DNA of 64,000 bases from Limnohabitans curvus. Lineage in GTDB: Bacteria > Pseudomonadota > Gammaproteobacteria > Burkholderiales > Burkholderiaceae_C. This document shows, piece by piece, positions 18,142 through 26,933 of the stretch (its first letter is position 1; the number at the start of each line of letters is the position of its first letter). The stretch covers positions 186,001-250,000 of the forward strand of contig NZ_NESP01000001.1 in the NCBI RefSeq assembly GCF_003063475.1. Reading direction: 5' to 3'. Both the position numbers and the translations under genes were made by a program. The notes below the pieces were generated by a model. That model made no database searches and had not been told where the DNA came from. It worked only from the letters and a program-made list of their open reading frames with translations.

Positions 18142-20031
18142 GTGCTCATCACTTCTTTAAAACCACCATTCCGTCTTTGGTTACTCGCGCTGGTAGCAGC
18201 CCTGCTGATTCTCACAGGCTGCACTGCGGCCACTAGCCAGGCAACATTGATTCAGTCACAAGAGTGGTTGATGGACAAAACTGGACACGCCAGCTTGCAA
18301 GAGGTGACAGCCAGCCCCGACTGGCAGCCGATGGCGCGATGGCAGAGTTGGGGCTACGGCCCAGAAACGATTTGGATCCGCACCAAACTCAAAGCGGCAG
18401 CACACGACACGCGCACGTCTTGGATCGTGCAGATCAAACCACCCTACCTAGACTACCTGACGCTGTATGACCCCAGCGCAAACCTAGTGCTTAAGAGCGG
18501 TGATGCATTGCCACCAAACGATGACAGCTTGGCTTCGATCAATTTCACATTTCAAATCCCCGCGCTTAACCATGAGCGAAACATTTATTTACAACTCCAT
18601 ACCACCAGTACACGTTCCATAAATATGGAGGTTTTGCCGTCTACTCAGGCGCAATTGCAAAACCGTTTGCAGGAATGGTTGATGGGGTTTTTCACGGCAG
18701 CCTCTGGCATGTTTGCGATTTGGGCAGCGGCTCAGTGGTGGATCAGTCGCGACGGCTTGATAGGTGCTTTCGCGTTCAAACAAATCTTTGCAACTACATG
18801 GGCGTTCTTCTTATTAGGTTTTGCACGCATCGTGGTTGGTCCCTACTTGTCAGAGGGGGTGTTGACCACAATTTCTTCCACCTCGTTCATTTGGGTCATC
18901 AGCGTGACACTGTGGTTTTTAGCTAAGTTCATCGAAAGTTATCGCCCTGCACGCATGTGTCTCATCGCCTGTCGGGTGTTGGCCATTTCTATTGCATCAC
19001 TGTCTTTGTTGCAATTTTTGGATCTCACCATTGAGATGTTAAAAATTGGAAACATTGCGATTCTTTTGGCTTTCTCGCTGTTGCTAATCACTCTTCTCAC
19101 AGCCATACCTCACAAGGTGGTTCAGCCAATTCCTCTGAAACTTTTATTGGTTTATCTACTCGTTTACAGCGCATTGAGCTCGTTGCCACCGTTGATTCAT
19201 TTGGGTTGGATCAAGGCGCACCCCATCATGGTGATAGGCACATTGACACATGCGGTGATGGATGGTGTGGTGATGTTCATCATGTTACAAGTGCGTGCCA
19301 GAACGCTTCAACACGAACAACAAGCCATCGTCAGAGAGCTTGAACGCAGCGAACAAAAGGTCGCAAGTGAAAAACACCACCGCGAAGAGCAAAGCCAGCT
19401 CTTTGCCATGCTGGCCCACGAGTTGAAAACACCACTGGCCACTCTGCGTATGCGAATGGAAGTGGGTGAACTCAAGCGAGAGGTGATGGACCGCACGATT
19501 GCTGACATGAACCAAGTGATCGAACGCTGTGTCCACACAGGACAGCTGGCAGACCAAGGGCTAGAACCGTATTTGCAAAGCGTTGACCCAATTGCGCTCA
19601 CACAATCATGCATTCAAAGCTGTCGCTATCCGGGACAAGTTGATTTTTCTGCGCCCAATACATCGGGCTTGCTACACACCGATGCTCAAATGTTGTCTAT
19701 CGTGCTGGGCAACCTGCTGGACAACGCGTGCAAATATGGCGCACCGCAAGGTCGCGTTCAAGTTTCTCTTCAGTTCACGCGCAAGCAAGACCAAAGCGGT
19801 TGGCTGTGGCAGGTGGCCAACCAAGCTGGAAGCACAGGGTTGCCTGATGCGGCACAGCTGTTTGAAAAGTATTACCGCAGCCCACAGGCGCGCCGAGTTT
19901 CGGGGTCTGGCTTGGGGCTTTTTTTGGTCAAAGGTTTGCTTGATTTGCTGCAAGGCACGATCAGTTACACGGCGCAAGCTGGCCACCCCGTGTTCACCGT
20001 TTGGGTGCCTGACCTGACCATGCGGCGTTAG
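18142..20031 (+). CDS. 7TMR-DISM sensor histidine kinase
   Basis: Membrane sensor kinase of 629 residues beginning at a GTG. A hydrophobic N-terminus ends in a lipobox-like LILTGC, followed by a periplasmic 7TMR-DISMED2-like beta domain (about 30-175; DYLTLYDPSANLVL), a seven-helix DISM membrane domain (about 185-385), a coiled stretch, a HisKA domain with the phospho-acceptor at H426 (AMLAHELKTPLA), and an HATPase domain with N box LGNLLDNACKYG and G box SGLGLFLVKG. The ligand is unknown; DISMED2 folds resemble carbohydrate-binding modules. It is divergent from the tps operon and precedes its regulator by 45 nt. The start is uncertain because the ribosome binding site is weak. Confidence 0.9.
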   Translation: MLITSLKPPFRLWLLALVAALLILTGCTAATSQATLIQSQEWLMDKTGHASLQEVTASPDWQPMARWQSWGYGPETIWIRTKLKAAAHDTRTSWIVQIKPPYLDYLTLYDPSANLVLKSGDALPPNDDSLASINFTFQIPALNHERNIYLQLHTTSTRSINMEVLPSTQAQLQNRLQEWLMGFFTAASGMFAIWAAAQWWISRDGLIGAFAFKQIFATTWAFFLLGFARIVVGPYLSEGVLTTISSTSFIWVISVTLWFLAKFIESYRPARMCLIACRVLAISIASLSLLQFLDLTIEMLKIGNIAILLAFSLLLITLLTAIPHKVVQPIPLKLLLVYLLVYSALSSLPPLIHLGWIKAHPIMVIGTLTHAVMDGVVMFIMLQVRARTLQHEQQAIVRELERSEQKVASEKHHREEQSQLFAMLAHELKTPLATLRMRMEVGELKREVMDRTIADMNQVIERCVHTGQLADQGLEPYLQSVDPIALTQSCIQSCRYPGQVDFSAPNTSGLLHTDAQMLSIVLGNLLDNACKYGAPQGRVQVSLQFTRKQDQSGWLWQVANQAGSTGLPDAAQLFEKYYRSPQARRVSGSGLGLFLVKGLLDLLQGTISYTAQAGHPVFTVWVPDLTMRR

Positions 20032-20076
20032 TTATTGTTGGGAATACGAATGTGAAAGTCACAGAATCCTAGATCT

Positions 20077-20775
20077 ATGCAAAACGTCGCGCTGAAAATA
20101 TTGGTGATTGAAGACAACGATGAACTGCGCGAAGCCACGTTGGCTTTTCTGCAGAACCAAGGACATTTCGTGCGCGGCGTTCCACAAGCAGAAGACCTCA
20201 ACGACGTGACCGGTGGTTTTCTGCCCGACGTCTATGTGATTGATCTGAACTTGCCAGACGAAGATGGCTTGAGTTTGACGCGACGGCTGAGAGCCTCACA
20301 CCCGAATGTCGGCATCGTCATCACCACCGCACGCACACAAATTGGCGATAAGGTGATTGGCTATGAAAGTGGTGCCGATCTGTACCTCACCAAACCCGTG
20401 CATCCGCAAGAGTTAATGGCAGGTGTGGCTGCGGTGGGAAAACGACTGCGCACTATCAATCAACAACACCACCACACCATCACCCTCAACTTGTCGCGCA
20501 TGCAGCTCAGCGGACCCGACGGTGATGTGGATTTAACAACCAGCGATGCTTTGATTCTGAGTGCGCTGACACGTGCGCCAGGTCAAAGCCTAGAACGTTG
20601 GCAAGTGGCCGAAATTGTGGCTTCAGGGAAAGACACCTTGCCATCTGCCGCCACGATTGAGATGCGCATGACCCGGTTACGCAAAAAGCTAGCTTCGATC
20701 GGAGCACCAAGACCCAGCATCAAAGCCTTGCACAAGGTGGGTTACACCTTGTGTGTGCCTGTGGTCATGCAGTGA
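20077..20775 (+). CDS. OmpR/PhoB-family response regulator
   Basis: Cytoplasmic two-component regulator of 232 residues. The receiver domain (1-120) has acidic residues E12/D13, phospho-acceptor D56 (VIDLNLPDEDG) and K106 (YLTKPV). The C-terminal winged helix (about 135-225) ends with the OmpR-type hairpin KALHKVGYTLCV. It is paired with the upstream DISM kinase and is the likely regulator of the neighbouring two-partner secretion operon (inference from position). Its last 34 bp overlap the 3' end of the convergent dsbB gene. Confidence 0.93.
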   Translation: MQNVALKILVIEDNDELREATLAFLQNQGHFVRGVPQAEDLNDVTGGFLPDVYVIDLNLPDEDGLSLTRRLRASHPNVGIVITTARTQIGDKVIGYESGADLYLTKPVHPQELMAGVAAVGKRLRTINQQHHHTITLNLSRMQLSGPDGDVDLTTSDALILSALTRAPGQSLERWQVAEIVASGKDTLPSAATIEMRMTRLRKKLASIGAPRPSIKALHKVGYTLCVPVVMQ

Positions 20776-21263
20776 TGACGAATCACTGTGGCCAAAGCCA
20801 ACAACCCCAACCCCACAAACGCCACAAACGACCAGTTGGCAATCGAGCCGCCTAAAAAGGTCCAGTCCACCTTGCTGCAATCGCCACCCCCTTTAAAGAT
20901 CATGGGAATGGCACGTTGCAAGGGGAAAGTTTCGATCATGCCGTAGAAGTCGCGGCCACATGACACCACCTCGGGGGGGTACCACTGCAACCAAGTTTGG
21001 CGGGCCGCCACGTAGGCACCACTCCCCGCCAAGAGCACCAGCACGCTGCCGGCCATCAACGAGGCGGTACGACCCGACAAACCTGCCCCCAACAAGGCCA
21101 CCAAACCCATCAGCACCATCACATAGCGCTGCACGATGCACATGGGGCAAGGCTCTAAACCCACCACATGTTGCAAATACATACCAAAGCTCAACAAACC
21201 CGCACACACCACGAAGATGAACAACCAAATGCGGCGAGGACTATCCAAAAGTTTTACAAGCAC
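20742..21263 (-). CDS. dsbB: Disulfide bond formation protein DsbB
   Basis: Inner-membrane quinone reductase that reoxidises periplasmic DsbA. From GTG 21263 the product has 173 residues, typical for DsbB, with four membrane helices. The first periplasmic loop has the redox pair C39/C42 in LEPCPMC followed by IVQRY; the second has C102 and C129 (VSCGRDFYG; GGGDCS). The frame stays open upstream but that part has no DsbB character. The gene overlaps the response regulator gene tail to tail by 34 bp. Confidence 0.9.
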   Translation of the reverse strand: MLVKLLDSPRRIWLFIFVVCAGLLSFGMYLQHVVGLEPCPMCIVQRYVMVLMGLVALLGAGLSGRTASLMAGSVLVLLAGSGAYVAARQTWLQWYPPEVVSCGRDFYGMIETFPLQRAIPMIFKGGGDCSKVDWTFLGGSIANWSFVAFVGLGLLALATVIRHHCMTTGTHKV

Positions 21264-21351
21264 AACACTGTCTCCAAAGGGGCAAGATTCAATTGTCGCT
21301 GTGAAACAATCAGCACTGACGCGACCAGCGCACATTACACGATACAAAGCC

Positions 21352-23565
21352 ATGACTTTACGCACGCCACAGCTCGCCGATACACACCGTTTACAAAAAT
21401 TCGTCACTGACCTAGACGATTTGCTCGAAGGGACAACCGACGAAGCTGCCATTTTGGCGAGTGGCAAAACCCTGCTGGCCGAGCTGGTGGCCCAAGACGA
21501 TTGGCTGCCTGACGCCTACGCCCAGCCCAACCCCGAGCGCTACCAACAGTTTTTGCTCTACGCCGATCCAGACGACCGCTTTTCGGTGGTGAGCTTTGTG
21601 TGGGGCCCTGGCCAAGCCACCCCCATCCACGACCACACCGTGTGGGGCTTGATTGGCATGTTGCGCGGCGCAGAGCTGTGCCAGCCGTTTGCCAAAAATG
21701 CACAAGGCCATTGGCAGCCCAGCGGCGAGCAAATCCGTTTAGAGCAAGGCCATGTCGAAGCCGTGTCACCCACCATTGGCGATGTGCACCGGGTGTGGAA
21801 TGCATTCGCCGACCAAGCCTCCATCAGCATCCATGTCTACGGCGCCGATATTGGCAAGGTGAGCCGCCACGTGTTCCATGAAGACGGCACGGTGAAAGAA
21901 TTTATTTCGGGCTACAGCAATGCCAAGACGGATGAACCAAAAGAGTTTCCCCTCACCGCAGGTGAGTTCCCATCCGCGGCATTTGCCCAAATTCGCGAAA
22001 CCCTCTTGCAACGCCAAGAAATCGCCATCCTCGACGTGCGCGAGGAAGACCCATTCGCCCAATGCCACCCCCTGTTTGCAGCCAACTTGCCATTGGGCCG
22101 TATCGAAGCCGATGCTTGGACGCGCATCCCTCGCTTGGACACCTTCATCGTGGTGTACGGCACTGCGTTCAATGGCGACGACCTCGCCCTGCCCGCAGCC
22201 CGCACCTTGAAACGCATGGGCTACACCAACGTGCATCTGCTTGCCGGTGGCCTCCAAGGCTGGCAAGACGCAGGCGGCGAAGTGTTCCGCGATGTCAACG
22301 TGCCCAGCAAATCGTTTGGTGAGTTGGTCGAATCCAAGCGTCACACGCCGTCGCTCTCCGCGCAAGAAGTCAAAGCCCTCATCGATGCCAAAGCCAATGT
22401 GGTGGTGATGGACGCACGCCGTTTTGACGAGTACCAAACCATGAGCATTCCCAGCGGCATCAGCGTGCCTGGGGCTGAGCTGGTGTTACGTGCCCGCGCA
22501 CTCGCGCCCAATGCCACCACGCGCATCATCGTGAACTGTGCGGGCCGCACGCGCAGCATCATTGGTACGCAGTCGCTCATCAACTCAGGCATTCCCAACC
22601 CCGTGAGCGCCCTGCGCAACGGCACGATTGGTTGGACCTTGGCAGGCCAAGAGCTGGTCAAAGGTGCGAGCGATCATTTCCCCGAGGTGGACGACGCCAC
22701 CCGAGCCAAAGCCGCTGCCAGCGCATTTGCGGTGGCCATGCGCGCTGGTGTGAAACGCGTGCGTTTGGATGAGCTCAACACATGGTTGGCCGACCCCACA
22801 CGGACCACGTATTTCTTTGATGTGCGCACACCCGAAGAATACGCAGCGGGCCATGTGGCCGGTGCACGCAGCGCCCCCGGCGGCCAGCTGGTGCAAGAGA
22901 CCGACCACCAAGCTGCCGTGCGTGGCGCACGCATCGTGCTGTGCGACACCGATGGCACACGCGCCCACATGTCGGCCTCGTGGCTAGCCCAAATGGGTTG
23001 GGAGGTGTATGTGGTGTCAGGCCTCACGGCCGAAGACTTCACACACACCGACACACCGCCGTTGCCATTGCCAGATACACAAGGTCAAGTCACATCCGTC
23101 AACGTTGAACAAGTCAAAGCTTGGCTGGCCGACCGCAACAGCCACACCGTGGTGCTGGACTTCAGCACCAGCGCCCAATACATCCAAGGCCACATCCACA
23201 GCGCGTGGTGGGTGCTGCGCACGCAGCTCAAAGAATCGCTCGCGGCCGCTCACAAAGGCTACCGCTATGTGCTGACCTGCCAAAACGGCAGCGTGTCACG
23301 CTTTGCCGTGGCCGATGTCCAAGCGCTGGCCAAAGCAGGCGTGGACGTGGTGTGGCTGGAAGGCGGCAACGCCGCTTGGGTGGCCGCCGGTGGCAAGCTG
23401 CAAACAGGCGACCACCAAATCGCCGTTGAGCGCGTGGACCGCTACCGCCGCCCCTACGAGGGCACCAACAACCCCGTGGAAGCCATGCAGGGCTACCTCG
23501 ACTGGGAGTTTGGTTTGGTTGAGCAGCTCGCCCGCGATGGCACACACCATTTCAGGGTGATTTAA
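21352..23565 (+). CDS. Cysteine-dioxygenase-like cupin fused to four rhodanese domains
   Basis: A 737-residue fusion starting at ATG 21352. The first ~190 residues match the cysteine/thiol dioxygenase family (PF05995): metal ligands H93 and H95 in PIHDHTVWG, plus a distal histidine in SISIHVYG. Four rhodanese-like domains follow. The first (about 210-320) has no active-site cysteine (VVYGTAFNG); the second has [11 protein letters not shown], the third [10 protein letters not shown] and the fourth [11 protein letters not shown], each with a candidate catalytic cysteine. It probably oxidises a thiol and passes or handles the resulting sulfane/sulfinate sulfur, with rhodaneses as sulfur carriers; the substrate is not predictable. 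It is divergent from dsbB. The upstream in-frame extension to 21136 overlaps dsbB antisense and was rejected. Confidence 0.88.
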   Translation: MTLRTPQLADTHRLQKFVTDLDDLLEGTTDEAAILASGKTLLAELVAQDDWLPDAYAQPNPERYQQFLLYADPDDRFSVVSFVWGPGQATPIHDHTVWGLIGMLRGAELCQPFAKNAQGHWQPSGEQIRLEQGHVEAVSPTIGDVHRVWNAFADQASISIHVYGADIGKVSRHVFHEDGTVKEFISGYSNAKTDEPKEFPLTAGEFPSAAFAQIRETLLQRQEIAILDVREEDPFAQCHPLFAANLPLGRIEADAWTRIPRLDTFIVVYGTAFNGDDLALPAARTLKRMGYTNVHLLAGGLQGWQDAGGEVFRDVNVPSKSFGELVESKRHTPSLSAQEVKALIDAKANVVVMDARRFDEYQTMSIPSGISVPGAELVLRARALAPNATTRIIVNCAGRTRSIIGTQSLINSGIPNPVSALRNGTIGWTLAGQELVKGASDHFPEVDDATRAKAAASAFAVAMRAGVKRVRLDELNTWLADPTRTTYFFDVRTPEEYAAGHVAGARSAPGGQLVQETDHQAAVRGARIVLCDTDGTRAHMSASWLAQMGWEVYVVSGLTAEDFTHTDTPPLPLPDTQGQVTSVNVEQVKAWLADRNSHTVVLDFSTSAQYIQGHIHSAWWVLRTQLKESLAAAHKGYRYVLTCQNGSVSRFAVADVQALAKAGVDVVWLEGGNAAWVAAGGKLQTGDHQIAVERVDRYRRPYEGTNNPVEAMQGYLDWEFGLVEQLARDGTHHFRVI

Positions 23566-23621
23566 ATATTGCTACAGTCTTGCCTGAAGTTTTTAACCCT
23601 GATCACAGAAAAGCACATCAC

Positions 23622-23894
23622 ATGTCACGCACCGTTCAATGCATCAAACTCGGCACCGAAGCAGAGGGCCTCGACTTGCCACCGTACCCAGGCGAGCTGG
23701 GCAAGCGCATTTGGGAAAGCGTCAGCAAGCAAGCTTGGGCCGATTGGATCAAGCAACAAACCATGTTGGTGAACGAAAACCGTTTGAACTTGGCCGACCT
23801 GCGCGCCCGTGAATACCTGAAGCGTCAAATGGAAAAACATTTCTTTGGCGACGGCGCTGACGCCGTGCAAGGCTACGTGCCGCCGAGCGCATAA
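23622..23894 (+). CDS. yggX: Probable Fe(2+)-trafficking protein / oxidative damage protection protein
   Basis: Small cytoplasmic protein (90 residues, the family norm) linked to iron handling and protection of Fe-S clusters. The product opens [18 protein letters not shown], with the conserved N-terminal cysteine, then [13 protein letters not shown] and [16 protein letters not shown], the YggX signature. I chose ATG 23622 over in-frame codons upstream because the family begins exactly there. It is followed after 6 nt by mnmC. Confidence 0.95.
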   Translation: MSRTVQCIKLGTEAEGLDLPPYPGELGKRIWESVSKQAWADWIKQQTMLVNENRLNLADLRAREYLKRQMEKHFFGDGADAVQGYVPPSA

Positions 23895-23900
23895 AACTGC

Positions 23901-25571
23901 GTGACGCGTCGCAACGCATGGCACGGCTGTAACAGCTGGTGCCACACCCAAGCCAGCTTTGACGAGCTGGCTTTTCTACGTCTGTGGCACGACTGGACCG
24001 CAGATGCTGCACGCCCCACGCACTTGCATGTGGTGGCACACACCGCACAGCCTTTGCAGGCAGATGCGTTGCTAACAACTGCCGCTGCACACACAGAGCT
24101 TCTTTCATTCGCACAACAACTGGCCGAACAATGCTGGGGCTTGCTGCCTGGCATACATCGCTTGCGGTTTGCGCTGAATGGCGATGCACGCCGCCACACG
24201 ACTGAGACATCACAGAATTCGCACAGCCATGCCCGCCTTTCGCTCACGCTGTGCGTGGGTCAACACAAAGACTGGCCCGAGTTTGCCGACGTGCTACGCG
24301 CACACCCCATGGGCCTGTGCACCCCACCTGTCGATGCCCCCGCTTTGAACGAGCGCACCGTCACCATCATTGGTGCAGGCATTGCAGGCGCAGGCACAGC
24401 ACGCGCACTGGCCGAACGCGGCTGGCAAGTGACGGTGCTGGATGCAGGGGATGCGCCTGCTGCGGGTGCATCGGGCTTGCCCGTGGGCGTGGTCGCGCCA
24501 CACACCTCGCACGACGACAGTGGTGTGTCACGTCTCTCGCGTGCAGGCTTGCGACTCATGGAACAAACCATGCGCTTGTTGCTGACCGAAGGTGTGGATT
24601 GGGGTTGCACCGGCGTGCGTGAACGCCGCCTGCCCGGCAAAACCCGACGCGGCGGTGTGCCACTGAGCTGGCTCCACGAACACGCACATACCGCGAACGA
24701 CTGGACACACAAAGCACCACCGCCCGCCCCCGATGACGCGTATTGGCACCCACACGGCGCGTGGCTCAGGCCTGCGCAATTGGTGCGTGCGTTGTTAGCT
24801 CATCCCAACATTCGTTGGCAAGGCCACGCGAAAGTGGATGCACTCAAGTGCATCACGCACGAGAAGCACGAGGCTTCCAACGCACCAACACCGCAGACCA
24901 CAAATCCCGCTCACCTTGCAAACACAAGCGCATCAAAGTGGCAAGTTCTGCAAGGTAACAAAGTCTTAGTCGAGTCATCGCGCGTGGTGTTAGCAGCAGG
25001 CCCTGGCTCTGCGGCTCTCATTGCCACCGCCACTGAGGACGGCAGCGCACCGCGCATCAACCCGCTACGCGGACAGGTGTCTTGGGGCTTGATGGCCGAT
25101 GTACCTGCGGGTACGTACATGCCTGCCACACCTGTGAACGGCAATGGCAGCTTTGTGCACAACATCACCTCGCCCGACGGACCCGCTTGGTACACCGGCG
25201 CCACCTACGACCGCATCAACGGCGATGCGCGCTTGCTGGACGCCGACCATGCCGAGAACTTAGAACGCTTGCAGGCTTTAGAGCCAGACACCGCTGCCGC
25301 ACTCGCCCCCTTGTTTGCCACCGTGGGCACAGACGCCCCACGCGTACACGGTTGGGCCGGTGTGCGCTGCGGCGTGCACGACCGCTTGCCCATGACAGGA
25401 CGCGTGCCCAACACACCCGAGGGCTTGTACATGAATGCGGCCATGGGCTCGCGCGGTTTGACACTGGGTTTGCTGTGCAGTGAACTGCTGGCTACACAAT
25501 GGCATGGCGAGCCTTTGCCCATCGAAGCACGATTGGCCAAGTTTTTAGATGCCACGCGGTTCAATAAATGA
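23901..25571 (+). CDS. mnmC: MnmC-like tRNA modification oxidoreductase with a reduced methyltransferase half
   Basis: MnmC normally has an N-terminal SAM methyltransferase half and a C-terminal FAD oxidase half that together finish the mnm5s2U34 modification of tRNA. This 556-residue product (GTG start 6 nt after yggX) has the FAD half intact: GAGIAGAG at 158-165, LPVGVVAPH, and a C-terminal GLYMNAAMGSRGLTLG. The first ~140 residues align with only the middle of the methyltransferase half (FLRLWHDWTADAARPTHLHVV; LLPGIHRLRF; LTLCVG). I find neither the glycine-rich SAM loop nor the DGFAPAKNP-type catalytic motif. The product probably retains only the demodifying oxidase step. Its stop overlaps the chrA start (ATGA). 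Confidence 0.85.
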   Translation: MTRRNAWHGCNSWCHTQASFDELAFLRLWHDWTADAARPTHLHVVAHTAQPLQADALLTTAAAHTELLSFAQQLAEQCWGLLPGIHRLRFALNGDARRHTTETSQNSHSHARLSLTLCVGQHKDWPEFADVLRAHPMGLCTPPVDAPALNERTVTIIGAGIAGAGTARALAERGWQVTVLDAGDAPAAGASGLPVGVVAPHTSHDDSGVSRLSRAGLRLMEQTMRLLLTEGVDWGCTGVRERRLPGKTRRGGVPLSWLHEHAHTANDWTHKAPPPAPDDAYWHPHGAWLRPAQLVRALLAHPNIRWQGHAKVDALKCITHEKHEASNAPTPQTTNPAHLANTSASKWQVLQGNKVLVESSRVVLAAGPGSAALIATATEDGSAPRINPLRGQVSWGLMADVPAGTYMPATPVNGNGSFVHNITSPDGPAWYTGATYDRINGDARLLDADHAENLERLQALEPDTAAALAPLFATVGTDAPRVHGWAGVRCGVHDRLPMTGRVPNTPEGLYMNAAMGSRGLTLGLLCSELLATQWHGEPLPIEARLAKFLDATRFNK

Positions 25572-26917
25572 CTCACACCTCACACGATCACACAGCCCCT
25601 GCCCCTGTCAGCCTGGCCAGCGCCTTTTGGTTTTGGCTCAAGCTAGGCTTCATCAGCTTTGGTGGACCTGCGGGGCAAATTGCCATCCTGCATCAAGAGC
25701 TGGTGGAACGCCGCCGTTGGTTGTCTGAGCGACGCTTCTTGCACGCACTCAACTACTGCATGGTGTTGCCTGGGCCTGAAGCACAACAGTTGGTCACGTA
25801 CATCGGCTGGCTCATGCACAAGCGTTGGGGCGGCGTGGTGGCGGGAGCGTTGTTTGTGTTGCCGTCGTTGGGCATCCTCATTGCGCTGTCGTGGGTGTAC
25901 ATCGCGTTTGGCGATGTGCCTTGGGTGGCCGGTTTGTTCTTTGGCATCAAGCCTGCGATCACGGCCATCGTGGTGCAAGCGGCCCATCGCATTGGTTCGC
26001 GTGCGCTGAAGAACAACGTGTTGTGGGCCATCGCTGCGGCATCATTTGTGGCCATCTTTGCACTCGATGTGCCCTTTCCGTTCATCGTGGGTGTGGCGGC
26101 TGCCGTGGGCTATGTGGGTGGCCGCGTGTCGCCTCACACCTTTCAAACCGGCGGTGGGCATGGTGCCTCCAACGCTTCGTATGGCCCTGCCTTGATTGAC
26201 GACCACACGCCCACACCGGCACATGCGCATTTCAGCTACGCAGGTTTGGTCCAAGTATTGTTGGCCGGTGCCGTGTTGTGGGCCGTGCCCATGGGCGTGC
26301 TGTGTGCGGTGTTTGGTTGGGACCACAGCTTCACGCAAATGGGTTGGTTCTTCACCAAAGCGGCCTTGCTCACTTTTGGTGGCGCGTATGCCGTACTGCC
26401 CTATGTGTACCAAGGTGCGGTCGGTCAGTTTGGCTGGGTCACACCCACACAAATGATGGACGGCTTGGCCTTGGGCGAAACCACACCCGGTCCGCTCATC
26501 ATGGTGGTGGCGTTTGTGGCGTTCATCGGTGGTTATGTCAAAGCGCTGCTGGGGCCTGAGAGTTTGTTCGCTGCAGGTGCCTTGGCCGCTTGCCTCGTGA
26601 CGTGGTTCACGTTCTTGCCCTCGTTCATTTTCATCTTGGCGGGCGGCCCCTTGGTCGAGAGCACGCACCGTAACCTCAAATTCACCGCCCCCCTCACCGC
26701 CATCACTGCGGCGGTGGTCGGCGTTGTGCTCAACCTCGCTTTGTTCTTTGGCTACCACCTGTTGTGGCCCGAAGGTTTTGCAGGTGCGTTTGATGTGCGC
26801 TCGGCACTCATTGCCATCGCGGCAGCAGTGGCCTTGTTCAAATACAAACGCGGCGTGATGGAAGTCATCACCCTGTGTGCCTTGGTGGGTTTGGCCATCA
26901 AGCTCATTCCGCTTTAA
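25568..26917 (+). CDS. chrA: Chromate transporter of the CHR family
   Basis: Inner-membrane protein of 449 residues, consistent with the bidomain (two CHR halves) ChrA type, which exports chromate using the proton motive force. Family motifs are visible in both halves: FISFGGPAGQIAILHQELV and MVLPGPEAQQL in the first, LLTFGGAYAVLPYVYQ and LALGETTPGPLIMVV in the second. About ten hydrophobic segments are evident. ATG 25568 overlaps the mnmC stop by 4 bp, implying translational coupling although the functions look unrelated. Confidence 0.93.
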   Translation: MTHTSHDHTAPAPVSLASAFWFWLKLGFISFGGPAGQIAILHQELVERRRWLSERRFLHALNYCMVLPGPEAQQLVTYIGWLMHKRWGGVVAGALFVLPSLGILIALSWVYIAFGDVPWVAGLFFGIKPAITAIVVQAAHRIGSRALKNNVLWAIAAASFVAIFALDVPFPFIVGVAAAVGYVGGRVSPHTFQTGGGHGASNASYGPALIDDHTPTPAHAHFSYAGLVQVLLAGAVLWAVPMGVLCAVFGWDHSFTQMGWFFTKAALLTFGGAYAVLPYVYQGAVGQFGWVTPTQMMDGLALGETTPGPLIMVVAFVAFIGGYVKALLGPESLFAAGALAACLVTWFTFLPSFIFILAGGPLVESTHRNLKFTAPLTAITAAVVGVVLNLALFFGYHLLWPEGFAGAFDVRSALIAIAAAVALFKYKRGVMEVITLCALVGLAIKLIPL

Positions 26918-26933
26918 CTCCTTGCGCTGAAGC

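Noticed and set aside
21136..21351. N-terminal extension of the dioxygenase-rhodanese protein
   Set aside because: It lies antisense to the DsbB coding region, has no domain character, and ATG 21352 begins the conserved fold.
21766..22437. 223-aa minus-strand open frame within the dioxygenase-rhodanese gene
   Set aside because: Antisense shadow; the plus strand has clear cupin and rhodanese motifs.
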